A program made the translations under genes and the position numbers. A stretch of DNA of 64,000 nt from contig CM072341.1 in assembly GCA_036874045.1 (NCBI GenBank), positions 74,501 to 138,500 of the forward strand. The letters are read 5' to 3'. The notes under the pieces are model-generated. The model searched no databases. It saw nothing but the letters and a program-made list of their open reading frames with translations, and was not told where the DNA came from. Below, in pieces: positions 46,389-59,634 of the stretch; within the stretch, counting starts at the first letter, position 1; the number at the start of each line of letters is the position of its first letter. This DNA comes from Cymodocea nodosa (taxonomy: Eukaryota > Streptophyta > Magnoliopsida > Alismatales > Cymodoceaceae).

Positions 46389-48508
46389 GAAGCCACACGG
46401 CAAGGCTGCACCATGCTCATGTCTGATGTTGTCACGGGATCATTACACTCCGTGGCTCCCACCGACGCTGACAAAAGATAAATTTAATAAGCGTAGCTGG
46501 AAGCGGCACCTCGCAATCTTCGTTCTTTTTTTTTTAATGGATGCCATAATTATTATTATTATTGATAATATTATTGTTTTTTTTCACATCTTGAGCGAGA
46601 CCGAGTCAGGAAAATGTGTCCTTGTCTGGGTCAAATATACCCTGTGCTTTCAAGCTGTAGTACTGGCACCAGTAAAATATGTATTACTTAAATAGGAAAA
46701 AAATGTAAAATATCGGAAAGGGAAATAAATAAAAGGTAGTTTTGTTATTGGACTGAAAGAAACCCGTAAAAAGGGCTTTCGGCCCTTTACTCCGGCCTAG
46801 TTGGGAGGAGGGCGACCTCCCTCCCTCCTCTTGTCGTCCCTCCCCGGTAGAAATCGGAGGGAGAGAGACCAAATCACATCACCTCGCACCTTGCTCCGCG
46901 TCCGGGAGTTGGCGGCGGTAGCAGCGCTTCCCGTCGCCGTCATCCTCGTCTTCTCGTCGATATTATTCCACTATCCCTCGCTTCGTCTGTCCTCCGGCAC
47001 TCACCATTTCACGCTGAACAGAGGGTATATTGATCGGCTTCTACCGTCATTTTCGTTTTCTCGACCTGCACCAGTTCTAGTCTTGATCACTGTTACACAC
47101 AATCCATACCTATCGCTTTTTTTTGCTTATTTAATATTAGAAAATAATATTGTCAATCCAGTTGACTTCTACATTTGATGCTGTGTAGGTTAACTGACTT
47201 CACCAATCGTAATGGAAGCTCAGACGTTGAAGTAGATCTTGTAAAAAAATATTATAATATCAGAAGGAGAGAGGGAAAGTTAGGTCTAGACACTGGCAGA
47301 GTAAGAATATGAGAGTAGGAAATGATTGAGTTCAGTTACTTTTGTGTTAATATGAGGTGTATATTTCGATGTATGAAGAGTGTCGTTATATCCGCCTTCA
47401 GTCTCTCTTCTATTTCCAACGGGATCATATACAGAGGAACACAATTCAACAGCATGCTAATTTTTCAAAAAGGATGACTATCTTTCTGGTAGATTCACTT
47501 CATACATTTACCTCTTAATGAAAATTTCTTACATTTTAATAATATTTTTCTTTTTGTAAGCTCACCCTTTTGCTGCTATAAGTTGTTATACATGGCCCAA
47601 ATTTCCCTTCACTCTAACAAAAAAATAAATAAATAATTCAAATCATTTTTTTCTGTGTTTTACATGTTATACATATTTTTCAAGTATTTTTGCACCTCAA
47701 ATATTCTCCAATTCTTCTGTCCTACTTGATATGATAATATAGCATGGTCTTCTACAAGTATCAACAACTGAAGGAAAAAGAAAGAAAAAAAATAGAGCTT
47801 GGATCTCCTATACCCAATGGTGTCGTAGCCAATCACATTACATTGCATACAATATGATTAATTTTGTACATGAATGGAGACACCATTAGAGACAGAAGAT
47901 CTGTGGTCCAAGAAATTGCGCCAACCTGAAGTATTTCCAACAGAATTACCTCAGACACCAAATGATACCAGGCTTTTCACTATCCCACCGAGGAATCCTT
48001 GGGAAATTGGTGAATCAGCCATGCTGCAATTGCCATTGTTCTGAGCCACGTGCAAAACCCCATTTTCGACAGAGAGATTTGCCAGTCAGATTCCCATCTT
48101 GTATACTATCATGATAATGCAGCAGTTTTATCTTCCTACAGATTTAAACATCGGTTCACTATATTAAAACCCTACTACAAATGTAGATAATATTCAAGGG
48201 TCATCCCACTAATCTTGTTGTCATACTGTAACCATCCATTTGCTGTTGTTGAGGAAGTTGTTCATGTGCTAGAAATTTCTCACTGGATCAGTTTTCAGGT
48301 AACTGAATGTTACAGTCGATGCTGGAGCCCATCACAAAGGTGTCTTCTAAAGGTTGGTTTAAAAAATTTCGTTTCTCTCTCTTTTTTTCTAACCTGTGGA
48401 TCATGTGGCATAAAATGGTGGTCTGTTAGTGCATATGAAATGCCTTCTTTTGTTTTTATTCCTGTATATTTTGATCATGTGATTCTTTCACAAATGTGTG
48501 CAAATACT
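46389..48508. other. Intergenic region left of the copia element
   Basis: 46389 to about 46680 is likely the 3' untranslated region of the glycosyltransferase gene, with T- and ATT-runs at 46526-46575. 46760-47080 is a GC-rich island of unknown nature with C/T-rich blocks. 47200-47870 is AT-rich without signals. A small open frame at 47874 is listed separately. The last 300 bases have an open frame (48215 onward) with no known motif. Confidence 0.4.
47874..48044 (+). CDS. Small open frame, 56 residues, doubtful
   Basis: From an ATG at 47874 to TGA at 48042-48044 the frame reads METPLETEDLWSKKLRQPEV and later FTIPPRNPWEIGESAMLQ. Its composition (Pro, Glu, Arg, Trp) is more protein-like than the AT-rich surroundings would give by chance, and an in-frame TGA directly precedes the ATG. 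It could be a small gene, an exon or a gene fragment. I do not recognise a family, and no promoter signal is evident. Confidence 0.2.
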   Translation: METPLETEDLWSKKLRQPEVFPTELPQTPNDTRLFTIPPRNPWEIGESAMLQLPLF

Positions 48509-48629
48509 TGGATTAAGGGAAAGAGAAGTGATTATTTTATTAGTTAGGGATTAAGGGACACTGTATTTGGCTCATACATGTAAATGGATATCCATTTAAC
48601 ACTAAATGGATCCTATCACCCAACTAACA
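48509..48629 (-). repeat. 3' LTR of the copia element (121 bp)
   Basis: Plus strand starts TGGATTAAGGGAAAGAG and ends CACCCAACTAACA. By eye it differs from the other LTR at six positions, about 95 percent identity. The adjoining internal side (minus strand TTTGAGATTGAG) is a polypurine-like tract. Confidence 0.9.
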
Positions 48630-51600
48630 CTCAATCTCAAACTAGAGTATATATATCAAATAACTTCAGCTTGTTATAAAGAGATTCAAACACCCTGACC
48701 TCAAGACTTTTTGTAAGAATATCTACAAGTTGATTTTTAGTTCAAGTGTAAGGTGTAGATATAATCCTTTTCAGCATAATGTCTCTAATGAAGTGACAAT
48801 CAACCTCTACATGCTTAGTCCTTTCATGAAATGTTAAATTCTCAACTATGTAAATAGTTACTTGATTGTCACATCATAGTGACATAGGTGTAGTAATTTC
48901 AATGCCTAACTCATGAAGTAAGGCTTTCAACCATATCAACTCAGAAGTAGCATTTGACATAACACAATATTCAACTTCTGCACTTGATCTTGATTTTACT
49001 TCTTACTTCGCCGTGTGACAAGATTTTTGATGAATAAGTGAAGTTACTGGAGGTGGATTTTCTATCCACCCTATCACCAGCATACTCAACATCTACAAAC
49101 CCTTCAATTTTCAAATACCCAAGTTTTACATAAAGAAGGCCTTTCCTAGGAGCTTTCTTGAGGTACACAAGAACACAAAGAGCTCCTTGCCAATGTAAGG
49201 TGCATGCATAAATTGATTGAGTAAATTGATCATATAAGAAATATATGGTCTAGTAATCATTAGATATATAAGTTTGCCTATGAGTTTTCTATATCTCTTG
49301 GCTTCTTTAGACATTAAGAATCTTCATCTCAGAAAGAGTAGGCTTGCATCCCTCAAGATCGGTTTTGTTCAACAAGTTTAAGACATATTTCCTTTGAAAT
49401 AATGACAATCGTCCTTTAAAAAAGGAAAACTCAATGCCAAGAAAATATCTTGAAGTCCTCATATTTTTTGTAGTAAAATATTGGAATAGAAATCATTTTG
49501 TTTCCTTAATGGTGTGATCATCATCTTTAGTGGGTTAACATATTGTCAACATAAATCACTAGTATGACAACCTCCTACAAGATATGTTTGACAAAAACTA
49601 AGTGATCCACTTTGCAACTGTTAAAACCATCACTATGTATGACACTTACTGAATTTTTCAAACCAGGCCTTGAGGCTTTATTTTAAGTCATAGCTTTGTG
49701 AAATATGTATGCTTGAGACTCCCTTTAAGCAACATAGTTTAGCAGTTGCTCTATAAAAATTTGTTCATCTAAATCATCATATAAGAATACATTTTTTACA
49801 TCTAGTTGCATTAATTGCCATGAATTGTTGATAGCCATGGACAAGATCACCTGAATTGAATCAAGATGAGTAATAGGAGAGAAAGTCTTAAAGTAGCCAA
49901 TCTCATACTCTTGAGAGAAATCATGAGCAACCAAGCGAGTTTTATATTTGTCAACATTGCCATTAGGTTTCCATTTAATAATGTAGGCCCACTTGTAAGA
50001 AACCATGTTCACCCTTTCGGTCAAAAGACAAGATCTCATTATCACAAGAGAGAAGAGCGTTCATTTCCTCATCCATGACAATCTTCTAGTGAGGAGCTTG
50101 AAGAACTTCCTTGTAATCTTTGGGTAATGACTTTGTGGAAATAACTAAGGTAAAGGTATAAAAGGTAGGACTAAGGTTAGCATAGGAAACAAAAGAGGCT
50201 ACGAGGTGTTAGATACATGACCTAATGTCTTTACAAAGGGCAATTGGAAGATCATCAGAAGTAGCTTGGATGGGTTCATTTTCAGGGTTAGAGGTCGACA
50301 TGGGCAAAACTAGAGGAGGTCATGGTCAAGGACTATATACTTACAATGGTAGGTGAGTACGAACACTAGGGGTGTCTTTGAGACCTATGGCAGGTAGAAT
50401 TTGGAGGGGAGAGAGCCCAATCAGATTAAGGATGGAAGTAAAAGACAAATCAGTAGAAGAAATAGAAATTGGGTCGAGTGAACCATCAAATTATGATTGA
50501 CTTTTAAAGAAAGTGATGTTCATGGAGGTGTAATATTTGCAAGTAGGAGAATAGTACAACCGATATCTCTTTTGAGTATGCAAATATCAAACAAACATGT
50601 ACTTGATCGCTTGAGGAGATAGTTTGTCAAGGTTAGGCAAAAGATTCTAAACAAAGGCAATACATCCAAAAATCTTCAAAGGAACAAGTAACAACTCTTG
50701 ATCAAGATAAAATCAATGAAAAGGGATTGCCCCCTTCCCTAAAAAAGAAAAGAAAAAAGAGGAAGACATCCTATTGATAAGATAAACAATGGTAAGAAGC
50801 ACATTAGACTAGAGGTATCTAGGAATGTAGGCATACATCATTTTGAGGGTACACGTGACATCAAGAAGGTGGCAATGTTTCTACTTTGAAAACTCATTTT
50901 GTTGAGAGGTGTGAAAATAAGTGGTTTAATGCAAAATGGTAGAGGAAGCATAAATGGATTGAAATTCAACTTGTATAAAATTAAGAACATTATCAATATG
51001 CAAGATTTTTAGACACATAGAAAATTGATTTTGTATTTCTACAAGAAAATTTTTAAATACATCTAGAACACTACAATGTTCTTTTAACAAGTAGATCCAT
51101 GACACAGGAATAATCATTAACAAAAACCACATAGTACTTGTAACGATGAATAGACATTACACAACTAGGACTTTATACATCACAATGAACTAAATCAAAC
51201 ATATGCATAGACGATGTAAGACATAAGCATTTAAAGGAAGCATAGGTATACTTCTTAAGCTGACAAAACTTACAACTAAAAGGAGAAAGAGAAATCTAAG
51301 GGATAGCTTGACGAAATTTCTTAATAGATGGATGACTTAGATGATAATGCCACAAGAGATTAGAATATGTTTTTGATGTGCATGCAACTAAGCCATGTGG
51401 TATATAGTCGTGAGCTAATAAGTATGCTCTTGAAGATGATGGCCTATGAACCAAACTAACCATCTTTCTCATTGACAAGTCTTGAAAGATATAGTGAAAT
51501 AAAAAAAAGTTATGAAACAATATAATTATATAGTAATAACGTTGATAGATAAAAGGTTAAAAGAAAAATTAGGTGCATATAAAGACATTGTTTAGCCTCA

Positions 51601-53243
51601 TTTGAGAGGAGACTTGAATCTCATCCTAACTAAATACAAGACATGAATGACCATCGACAGTGGTAATTGAGGATGGATCAGATAAAGAAGATAAGCAATC
51701 AAATAGAGTAAATGTACCTGTCATGTAGGAAGAAGCTTTAAGGTTGATGATCCAAAGATCATCACTAGAAGTAACCAGGGCACTACTAGGAGTAGTACCT
51801 GTAGAGGCATGAGCACTCATGGTAGTAGGATTTTGTCCCTATGACAAAAGTAGGTGATTATAGTTTACTTGTAGAATAGTGATTGTAGGGTTGGGGGAGG
51901 TGTACTTACACTACTATCAGTCTCAATACTAACATAAGTTACCTAAGGTTTTAGATAGGAAAACTTGTCCTAGCACTTCTTGGATTTGTCTCAACTTTCC
52001 ACGCCATTGACACTTGGGGCATTATTGATCTCCACACTTGGTACTCCCTCAGTCACGACGATGACTAGTTGAGTCAACTAAGGTAGATTATTCTCCATGG
52101 AGTAAAGGTAGAACTAGATTGAGTAGAGATACACATAACCTTTGTAAAAGTCTCATCAAGGTTTGACATGCAATCTACTTTAAGAACTTGCCCATGAATT
52201 TAGGAAATTTTTTTGAAATTAATGCTAGCAAGATAAACTATAATTGCTAATTCGTCACAATAGTGTTGAAAAGTAGTAATATCAACAATTAGATGTTGAT
52301 AGATATTTAACTCATTGATTAGTCTTCGTAAAATATTGTAATGCACTAAACAAGTTTTATCTCTTTGTCTCAGTTGAAAAAGTTGTTTGTACACTTGGAA
52401 GGTTTTGAAAATATTTTTTTCATAACTATAAATTTGTCACAAATTATCCCACATCTTCTTTGTAGATTGCATTATAAACACCCTACAAGCAACCATAGGC
52501 TCCATGCTAGCTAACATCCATGAAACTATGGTCGCATCATCAACAAGCTACTCATCATAACTTGAGCTCTTGAGTACTTTCACTTGGTAGAGTTTTAGTC
52601 AAATGATGCAATTAACGATGAATAATAACTATTGTTTCAAAACATGAAGCCTAAAGGATGTAGTTGAAACCATTAAGTTTCTTAGTCACACTAGTAAAAC
52701 TGCAAATAAGGAGATCATGTCGTGGCACTACGATAGTGCTCAAAGATGTTATAGAACTAGAATCTACTGAAGTCATGTATGAATGAAGCAAAGAAACGAG
52801 AGCCCAAAGATGAGCTGACATTATAAACCACCCGAGTGGGGATGCCACACGTGGAGGAGGGATTGATGAGCTCTTGATGGACTTTCGATGAAACTGATGA
52901 ACTCTCAAGAATGATGATAGTTGTTGATGAACTCAAAACTAACAACAAAAACAACACAGAGGGTTAGATGAGACTATGAATGGGAGGGATGGACAAGATT
53001 GTTAATGGCAAGCTTTATCAACTATCAATGATAACTATTATGGAGACAATTGTTGGTGATGTCGACACAAAAGTAAAAAAAAGGGGAACCATGTGACTAG
53101 ATGGAGGAGAACTGCAAAGGGCATCTTCCATTCCTTACCCTCTACATGCAATGAAAAATGGCAAAACGAGATGAAAATAGTGAAATTTGGATTGGTGATG
53201 CTTGGTAGAGGAGAAGAATGGCATGCTAACTTTGATATTAACT

Positions 53244-53364
53244 TGGATTAAGGGAAAGAGAAGTGATTATTTTATTAATTAGGGATTAAGGGACACTATA
53301 TTTGGCTCATACATGTAAATGGATATCTGTTTAACACTAAACGGATTCTATCACCCAACTAACA
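53244..53364 (-). repeat. 5' LTR of the copia element (121 bp)
   Basis: Same length and same ends as the LTR at 48509-48629. Differences are all transitions by eye, which fits ageing by cytosine deamination. Confidence 0.9.
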
Positions 53365-56300
53365 TAGATAATGGAAATAACAAGAATTAGAATTCAAATT
53401 TCACTTGAATTTTTTGATTATAGGTAAAATGGTAGATTTCTTGCAGCAAAGGAATTCCCATACTGCTTTTCATCATTTTGTTGACCCTAGCTGCATATTT
53501 CTGAAGAGAAACTTATGCAAGTATCCAAAATTTGATCCTTGATGTAAACCTATGCTAATTAGAAATTTTTTTATATCCACTTATGTTGTTTTAACACTAG
53601 TTACTACCTTGTCATGTCTATCTCTAATAACATTAATGTAGCCAATGGGAACTCTTTTCTTTTTAATACCTACCTCACTAAATATCTAGGTACTCTATAA
53701 TAAGACTTTTCTAAATTAATAACTACCATAAAGCAATACTTTTTCTTGAGTTTAAATTTTTTCATTCATGTTTGGTTGAGATCATTGTTATCAAATTTTA
53801 AGAATAAAAATATATAATCTAAAAAGGTGGATTATATGATTATAGAATTTACAACTAAAAGTAATTTACTCAATTTTTACCATAATTTATAAATTCAATG
53901 ATGTTTATTTTAAATTATTGTCACATCATTATATTTCTATAATCTAAGCATTATAAATCTAAAACAAACAGAACCTTATCCAATTTATAAAATTGTCTCT
54001 CTCTTGTTTTGTGTTCAAACCATCATATAACTTGTTAGCTTGACTCTTAACTACACTAACCATTTTCTTCGCAAGTTAGAAGAGGAGAATTAATTAGTGT
54101 GGAAAGATCTAAAAGTAGAGGAAGGTCTTAAACTACTCAGTTAGTATTTATGAGAAAAGATTTAAATTTATATAATTCAATCAAATATTTTGGTTAGGAA
54201 TTGTACAAAAAGATTTAAATTTATGTGATTTAACGAAAACCTAAACAATAGAGAGAAATATTTGGAAGAAAAGGATTTATATGACTAACCTCACTTGATG
54301 AGATTATGACTTGATTGTTGTTGTTATAATTAAAGATTTAATCATTGATAGAAATATATAAAAGAAAAGGATTTATATGGTCAATGTCATGTAATGGGAT
54401 TATGTATTTGAAGTTTTCTTTTAATAAAATATACATGGTTACTTTCATCTCCCCATATATCTACAAGAAGTGAAAATGACACTAGGAATGTTACCTAGTA
54501 TCACCATTAGGAAATTTGCCTTCATTTATGAATTGAAATGGATTGCGTCTGGTGTAGTAGGTTGTGACATCTCCAAATTTTTTCTGAGTTTTGTAGGTGC
54601 TTGTGGTTGAGGGCATCATGTTTTGTATGTAGTAATTATGCATGATATTAGCAGGAAATTTGATGTACTTGCCTTGATGTGGTGCTTCCAGTGGTATCAC
54701 AAGGACCATCACTTAATATTCCTTTTCATGTAGACAACATCCTGAGGTAATGCATACGTTCCTTGCTGTGTAGATTTTGAGTTTTTTAAACTGATTTTGG
54801 GAAAGACAAACTTTCTATTTAATTAGCCATAAAATCACTCCATTAGGCTTTTACAGTCATTCTTTTGGCCATAATAGTTTCCTGTCTAATTGTAGTTCTA
54901 CCAGGTGATAGTAGAATATTCCAGTGAACCTGGATTTGATTAGTTTTGAAATTCTCGTTATAGCAGCTTAGACATCATCCATGGGAAACCTTTTCGAGCC
55001 ATCTCTGTTATAACAACATCAACACCTCCCAAATATCTTGTGATTCAAAAATATGTAGAACGCAGTGAATTTTGTTACTGTCCCAATTCAAGTAGGATTT
55101 TGGGAAATTACAGTGAATAAGAAGCACGGAATCTGGGATCCATGTATAACAACAAAATTTCGTCAATTCAAAAAAGATTTGGAGGCCATCGGTCCAAAAC
55201 TAAAGCCCATGTAACTTGGGCTTTGCATGGATTCGAGCTAAATTGGATGCCATATTTGATCTGGATTGGCAGATCGATTGATCCAATGCTTTTTTGAACG
55301 TCGATATTGTGCACAAAACACGCATATAGATGTTTTTGTTGTCGCAGGCCTTATTTTCTTCTCTTTTCCTCTTATTCTTCTCTTGTACGTGGGTCTATTA
55401 AAGTAACTATAAATATAATTTTATTGCTATTTTTCTCTAATTTTTTTCTATTCTGAAGTGGAAGCGGTTTTATTTTATCCTCTCCTCGAAAGGGAAAAGG
55501 AACTGCAGAAATGTTTAGGACATACAACCTAAAGGGAAGGAAAACAATGTTGCAAAACGGGTACTTGACGTTGCAATTGCCAGGAAAGATAAAGCTAAAC
55601 AAAGGACCTCGAGGTAAATATTAAGGAAAAAGTGTTAGATTGATCGTGTCAAATAAAGTTCATTTTTCGTAATGTTCTTATGCAGTAATTATGCACTAAA
55701 GTTCGTTAGACGATCCTGGAAAAGATGACAGGCAATTATTTCTAAATATTCGGAATTCATAATAGTTTATGAGCAAATTAGATGTTACACATACTTCATT
55801 TTTTCAATGTAGGCTTCTATTTGGATTTATAGTTCCAACATGAGTGAGTGCTGGAAGGATCATATCATTAAAGATGATCATGAATAATGTTGACGCTAAT
55901 ACTGATAATGTAGTAGATCTGTTGATGCTAATAAAATGAGATGCTAATGTCTTCTCTGAGGCGATTTTTTTATTGGGTAAGATTGTAATTGTTCTACCAT
56001 AATAAATGGATCGATGCTTTTGATCAGATTGGTATGGACTCAAAGGGAAGAAGCACATGAGGGTGGATGCGTCCGTGAACCACGTGAGAGTAGATGCGCG
56101 CTGGATCGGTTTTCCCTGGAATCCATTGGTCTCTTGGGCCGGAACATGTGATATGTACATCCGAAGCATCTTCTTCATTTTCTCGCGATTCCTGTTCTTC
56201 TTGAGAGACAGGGAGGGTGTGCGTCGGTGACTAACACAGAACAGCATCGTATTATATATATGGGCGTTGATGGAGTGTGGTTAAAATACGACAGGATAAT

Positions 56301-57996
56301 TTATTTTTAAATATTTATATTAATCAAAGAACATTGCAAGCTTGAAGATGGTCGCATGCACCGCTGCGATCAACGGCCGTCGGCATCAGATCAGATGGAG
56401 TGTGAGAATCACTCGCCTAATCCTGATCGTGTTTTTCTACCTAAATCACCTGCCTGAATCGCGTGCATGATGGGCTGTATCTTAGCTGGCACGGATTTGT
56501 TGGATCGTAAGGACAATCAATTTATTCTCGCCGTGGGGCCCACCTTGCCGTGATTCATGCTTACACGTGTCGGCTGAAGGGTCCCGCCATTGTCCCTCGT
56601 CTGCCGACGCAAAAATCCCATTTACCTTTCGAATCAAATAATAATAAAAAAATGATGAATCTCCTGGTCTTTTCTTTTTCGGCCGAAAAAGGAAGAGAAA
56701 GGCAACACGCTCGCGTATTTTTCTTTCGTGGTGATAATGCTCGATGTTCTTTCGGGGAAGACTGCACGTGCTTGGTACGTGGTGAGCACTAAGGAGGAGG
56801 CGCCGTCGGTGAGCGTTGCACGTGCCTGGCACGTGGTACGGAGTAGGCGTCGGTGGGGGCGTCGGTCCTGGATCACATGCACCATGTGCGAATCTTGATT
56901 GGGATCGCCAACCCAACCCACCCTTTCCATTCTTCCAATTAATTTCCATCTAACGAAATCGAGGTTATACGATAACACGCCAATGTTTTCTCTCTCTTTT
57001 ATATATATATATATATATTCATGCGTACACTAGATTTGATTGTGACGACCAACCTTGCAACGGATGGAACGAGACTGTGCGGTGGTTGCCTGCAACCATG
57101 AATGAAAGGTATCGGAGTAGGGTGACACGGGCAATTAAACTCATCTATAAGTAACCCGTCCACCGATCGAAGAGTGCAACTCACGCTGCAAAAAGTAGAG
57201 AGAGAGAGAGAGAGAGCTTGCATTATAGTCGAATGAAACGTATGTGGTTCGTGGTGATTGTTTTGAATTGGATCGAGGGTCTGGCATGGTCCGATAGTGA
57301 TTGGAGTACAACTTGTACTGAAGGTTTTCAATAAGACATATATAATAAATAATGCATACAAATTGAATATATTTATATATATGTGTGTGTGTGTGTGTGT
57401 TTGGTTAATTAATTAGACGAGAGGTTAATTATGGATGATTTATGTACAGATTAATTAATTGTCTTTTGATAATGTATCCATGGATGATTAATTTAATAAG
57501 AGGCCCAAGCTTGTAAGTAGTGTCTATACGTATATGAGTGCAAGTACTTGATAGTTAAATGAAGTTCGTAAAAGAAAAAAAAAGTCAGATGTATATCTAC
57601 GCTCGTTTAAGTGTAGGTACCTGTATTTTTTTTTTAATAATTACTAGGTTACGTAAATTTAGGGGAAGGATAGAGAGAGAGAGATGGCGGTGGGGTGGGG
57701 CATGGGTGCACATGACCACGTGCATTTATAATGGAGGTATTTTTCCATTAATCAAAATTATTGACGTTTATACGCGAGGATGGGTTTTGATCGCAGGAAG
57801 AGCGATAGAGAGAGAGAGGGGGAGGACGGAACAAGGGAACAGGGAAAATGGAAGACGACAGTGGGGAAGGGGGTGGGAAGGAAGGAATCCACCGTCAATA
57901 CAGCTAGCAACGAGGATGACGACGACGACGGTAGCCTCATCTACCCATGGGTTAGACGACGATGGAAGTTCCCATGTCCTCTCCCTCGCTTCACTC
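53365..57996. other. AT-rich intergenic region
   Basis: No intact gene is recognised. Minus-strand open frames at 54491-54712, 55804-56247 and 56482-56949 lack familiar motifs. 56500-56900 is GC-richer with repeated TGCACGTGC/GGCACGTGG phrases (about 56763-56840). Microsatellites: AT repeat near 57001-57020, GA repeat 57197-57216, GT repeat 57382-57400. 57670-57860 is rich in AGAG. Confidence 0.4.
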
Positions 57997-59634
57997 TTCT
58001 CTTCCTGTGTTTTTACCAGATACCCCACGGCAAGGAAAAGCTTCTTCTTTCCTCGCCACTACCCAAATCCCTCTCTTCCCTCGACATCCCATCCCTCTCT
58101 TATTTATATCAGTATTAATGCTATTACCACTGATTTGGTAACACTGGTCATGGGTTTGCATCCTCCTTCTCTCACTCCTTTTTTAGTCCTCCCTGCTTTC
58201 CCAGACCCCCGACCTGTGTCCCTCTTTTTCTTTTCTCCACTCTCCTCCGAACCACTCCATCTCTGATCTCCATTCCACCACTTCAACACACACGCACACA
58301 CACACATTCTGTCTGTCTGTCTCTCTCTCTCTCTCGTTCCTGGTTGCTGTCTTCTTGCCCCGACCACCACCTGCTCGACGATTTGCCCCGTTTGGTGACT
58401 TTGGTCTTGTAGGATTTGGGTTCTCCGGCCTTGTGGGTTAAATTGGAAGCTCCCTTTGGTTGCATTTTTAGGTCAAACATATACACATACTCGGGTGCTT
58501 GCTGACTCCTTCCCTCCCTTGTTAAGTTGACTGACACACCACTAGCTGTTGGAATTGTGGAAGTTCATAAATATAAATCCATCTCTTGCAACAAACAACA
58601 ACTGCAATCCGGGCTCCGGCTCTATCTCCAAGCATTTGCTGCTGCTCAAGTCCGATTCCGAGGGAAGTGAAGAAGCGCAACCAAGAAACAACAAGCAGGG
58701 GACCCTTTTCTATACATACAGAGATCAAGACCAAGGAAGGTATATAATATTCTGCCACTCATGCTACTCTCCTATCAATTCCATTCACCCGCTTAGTTCC
58801 GACCGATTAATGATCTTTCATCGTGTTTCAGCAGAAAAAGAAATCTTCTGCTCAAAATTATTTCATCTTCCCTTCACCCACTGCATCCAAATTACGCAAA
58901 ATTCCAAGAAAAAGAAAGTAGTTCTCTTTTCTTCTTCTTCTTTTTCCTCCGAAAGAGAAAAAGAACAAGCACTCTTGTTATTACGTCCCCGGGCATTGAT
59001 TGCTTCCTTCCCCGGGCATTTTCAGCAGCTCTTCTACTAATAGCCATCATGTCCAAGACCCAATTAGATAAGATGAATACATAATGGTGGCCGCGAAGAT
59101 GATTTTTTTTTTTGCATATTTCGAATCTTAATTTTAAAAAATTTTAAACTTGTAATTAAAGAAATAGTAAGAAGTTCTTTAGTATAAGATGCACGGTCAT
59201 TTTTTGATGATACGGCAATTGAAAGCCATCGCCTATCTACACCTGTGACTGAGTCGTAGCGTCTCGAAAGCCACGTATTTCGATTTTTTTTTAAAAAAAA
59301 AGACGACGATAATCATCATAGCTGGCAGGCAGGTGTTGAAGTTTTCCACTATGGCCTACTCTAATATTATTTTTTTTTTTTTTTTTTCTTTCCGAAATGT
59401 AACGCGTGGTACCGCCAATCCCATGTCTCCATTTGTACCTTCGTATTTATATTTATTTATTTATTCGTTTCTGTGACAAAATCATAAAACAGGCAAGCGA
59501 CCTTTGACCTTTGACATTTATTCTCCGCCTCCTCCTCCTCCTCCTCCTCCTCCTCCTTTTCCGTCGTTGGTGGTGTTTGATTTCGCTTCTTCGTGTCGGC
59601 TCTTGTTGTCATTGGCAGCGAAGGAGGAGAAGAG
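57997..59634 (+). other. Probable promoter and leader of the GATA gene
   Basis: C/T-rich sequence with CA and CT microsatellites at about 58283-58340, typical of plant 5' leaders. A possible leader intron runs from AAGGAAG|GTATAT near 58739 to GGCAG|CGAAGG at 59618, just before the ATG. A long T run (59370-59388) and a CCT repeat (about 59527-59558) lie inside it. These boundaries are guesses from splice-like sites; no transcript evidence is available. Confidence 0.35.

Larger units (their letters stand above)
48509..53364 (-). mobile_element. Ty1/copia LTR retrotransposon, degenerate
   Basis: Direct 121-bp LTRs flank an internal region read on the minus strand. In order from 53 to 49 kb: gag-like frame (about 52960-52200, LRQRDKTCLVHYNILRRLI), GAG-pre-integrase (51520-51296, LLWHYHLSHPSI), integrase piece (51132-50926, FLVEIQNQFSMCLKILHIDN), reverse transcriptase (50045-49500, YKTRLVAHDFSQEYEIGY and MQLDVKNVFLYDDLDEQIFI) and RNase H (49168-48971, VDVEYAGDRVDRKSTSS). 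This order (integrase before RT) defines copia. Stops and frameshifts break the polyprotein. The RT catalytic YVDD reads YVDN at 49553-49542. After the 5' LTR the minus strand reads TAATATCAAAGTTAGC, a worn primer-binding site. No clear target duplication is seen. Confidence 0.93.

Noticed and set aside
45356-46426. 356-codon frame overlapping glycosyltransferase exon 2, plus a 319-codon antisense frame at 45444-46403
   Set aside because: Both are side effects of high G/C third positions. The frame with GT motifs and a matched splice junction is the real one.
58549-59040. 163-codon frame upstream of the GATA gene
   Set aside because: Composition is leader-like (Ser/Lys-rich, C/T-rich DNA), it has no known motif, and it probably crosses a leader intron.
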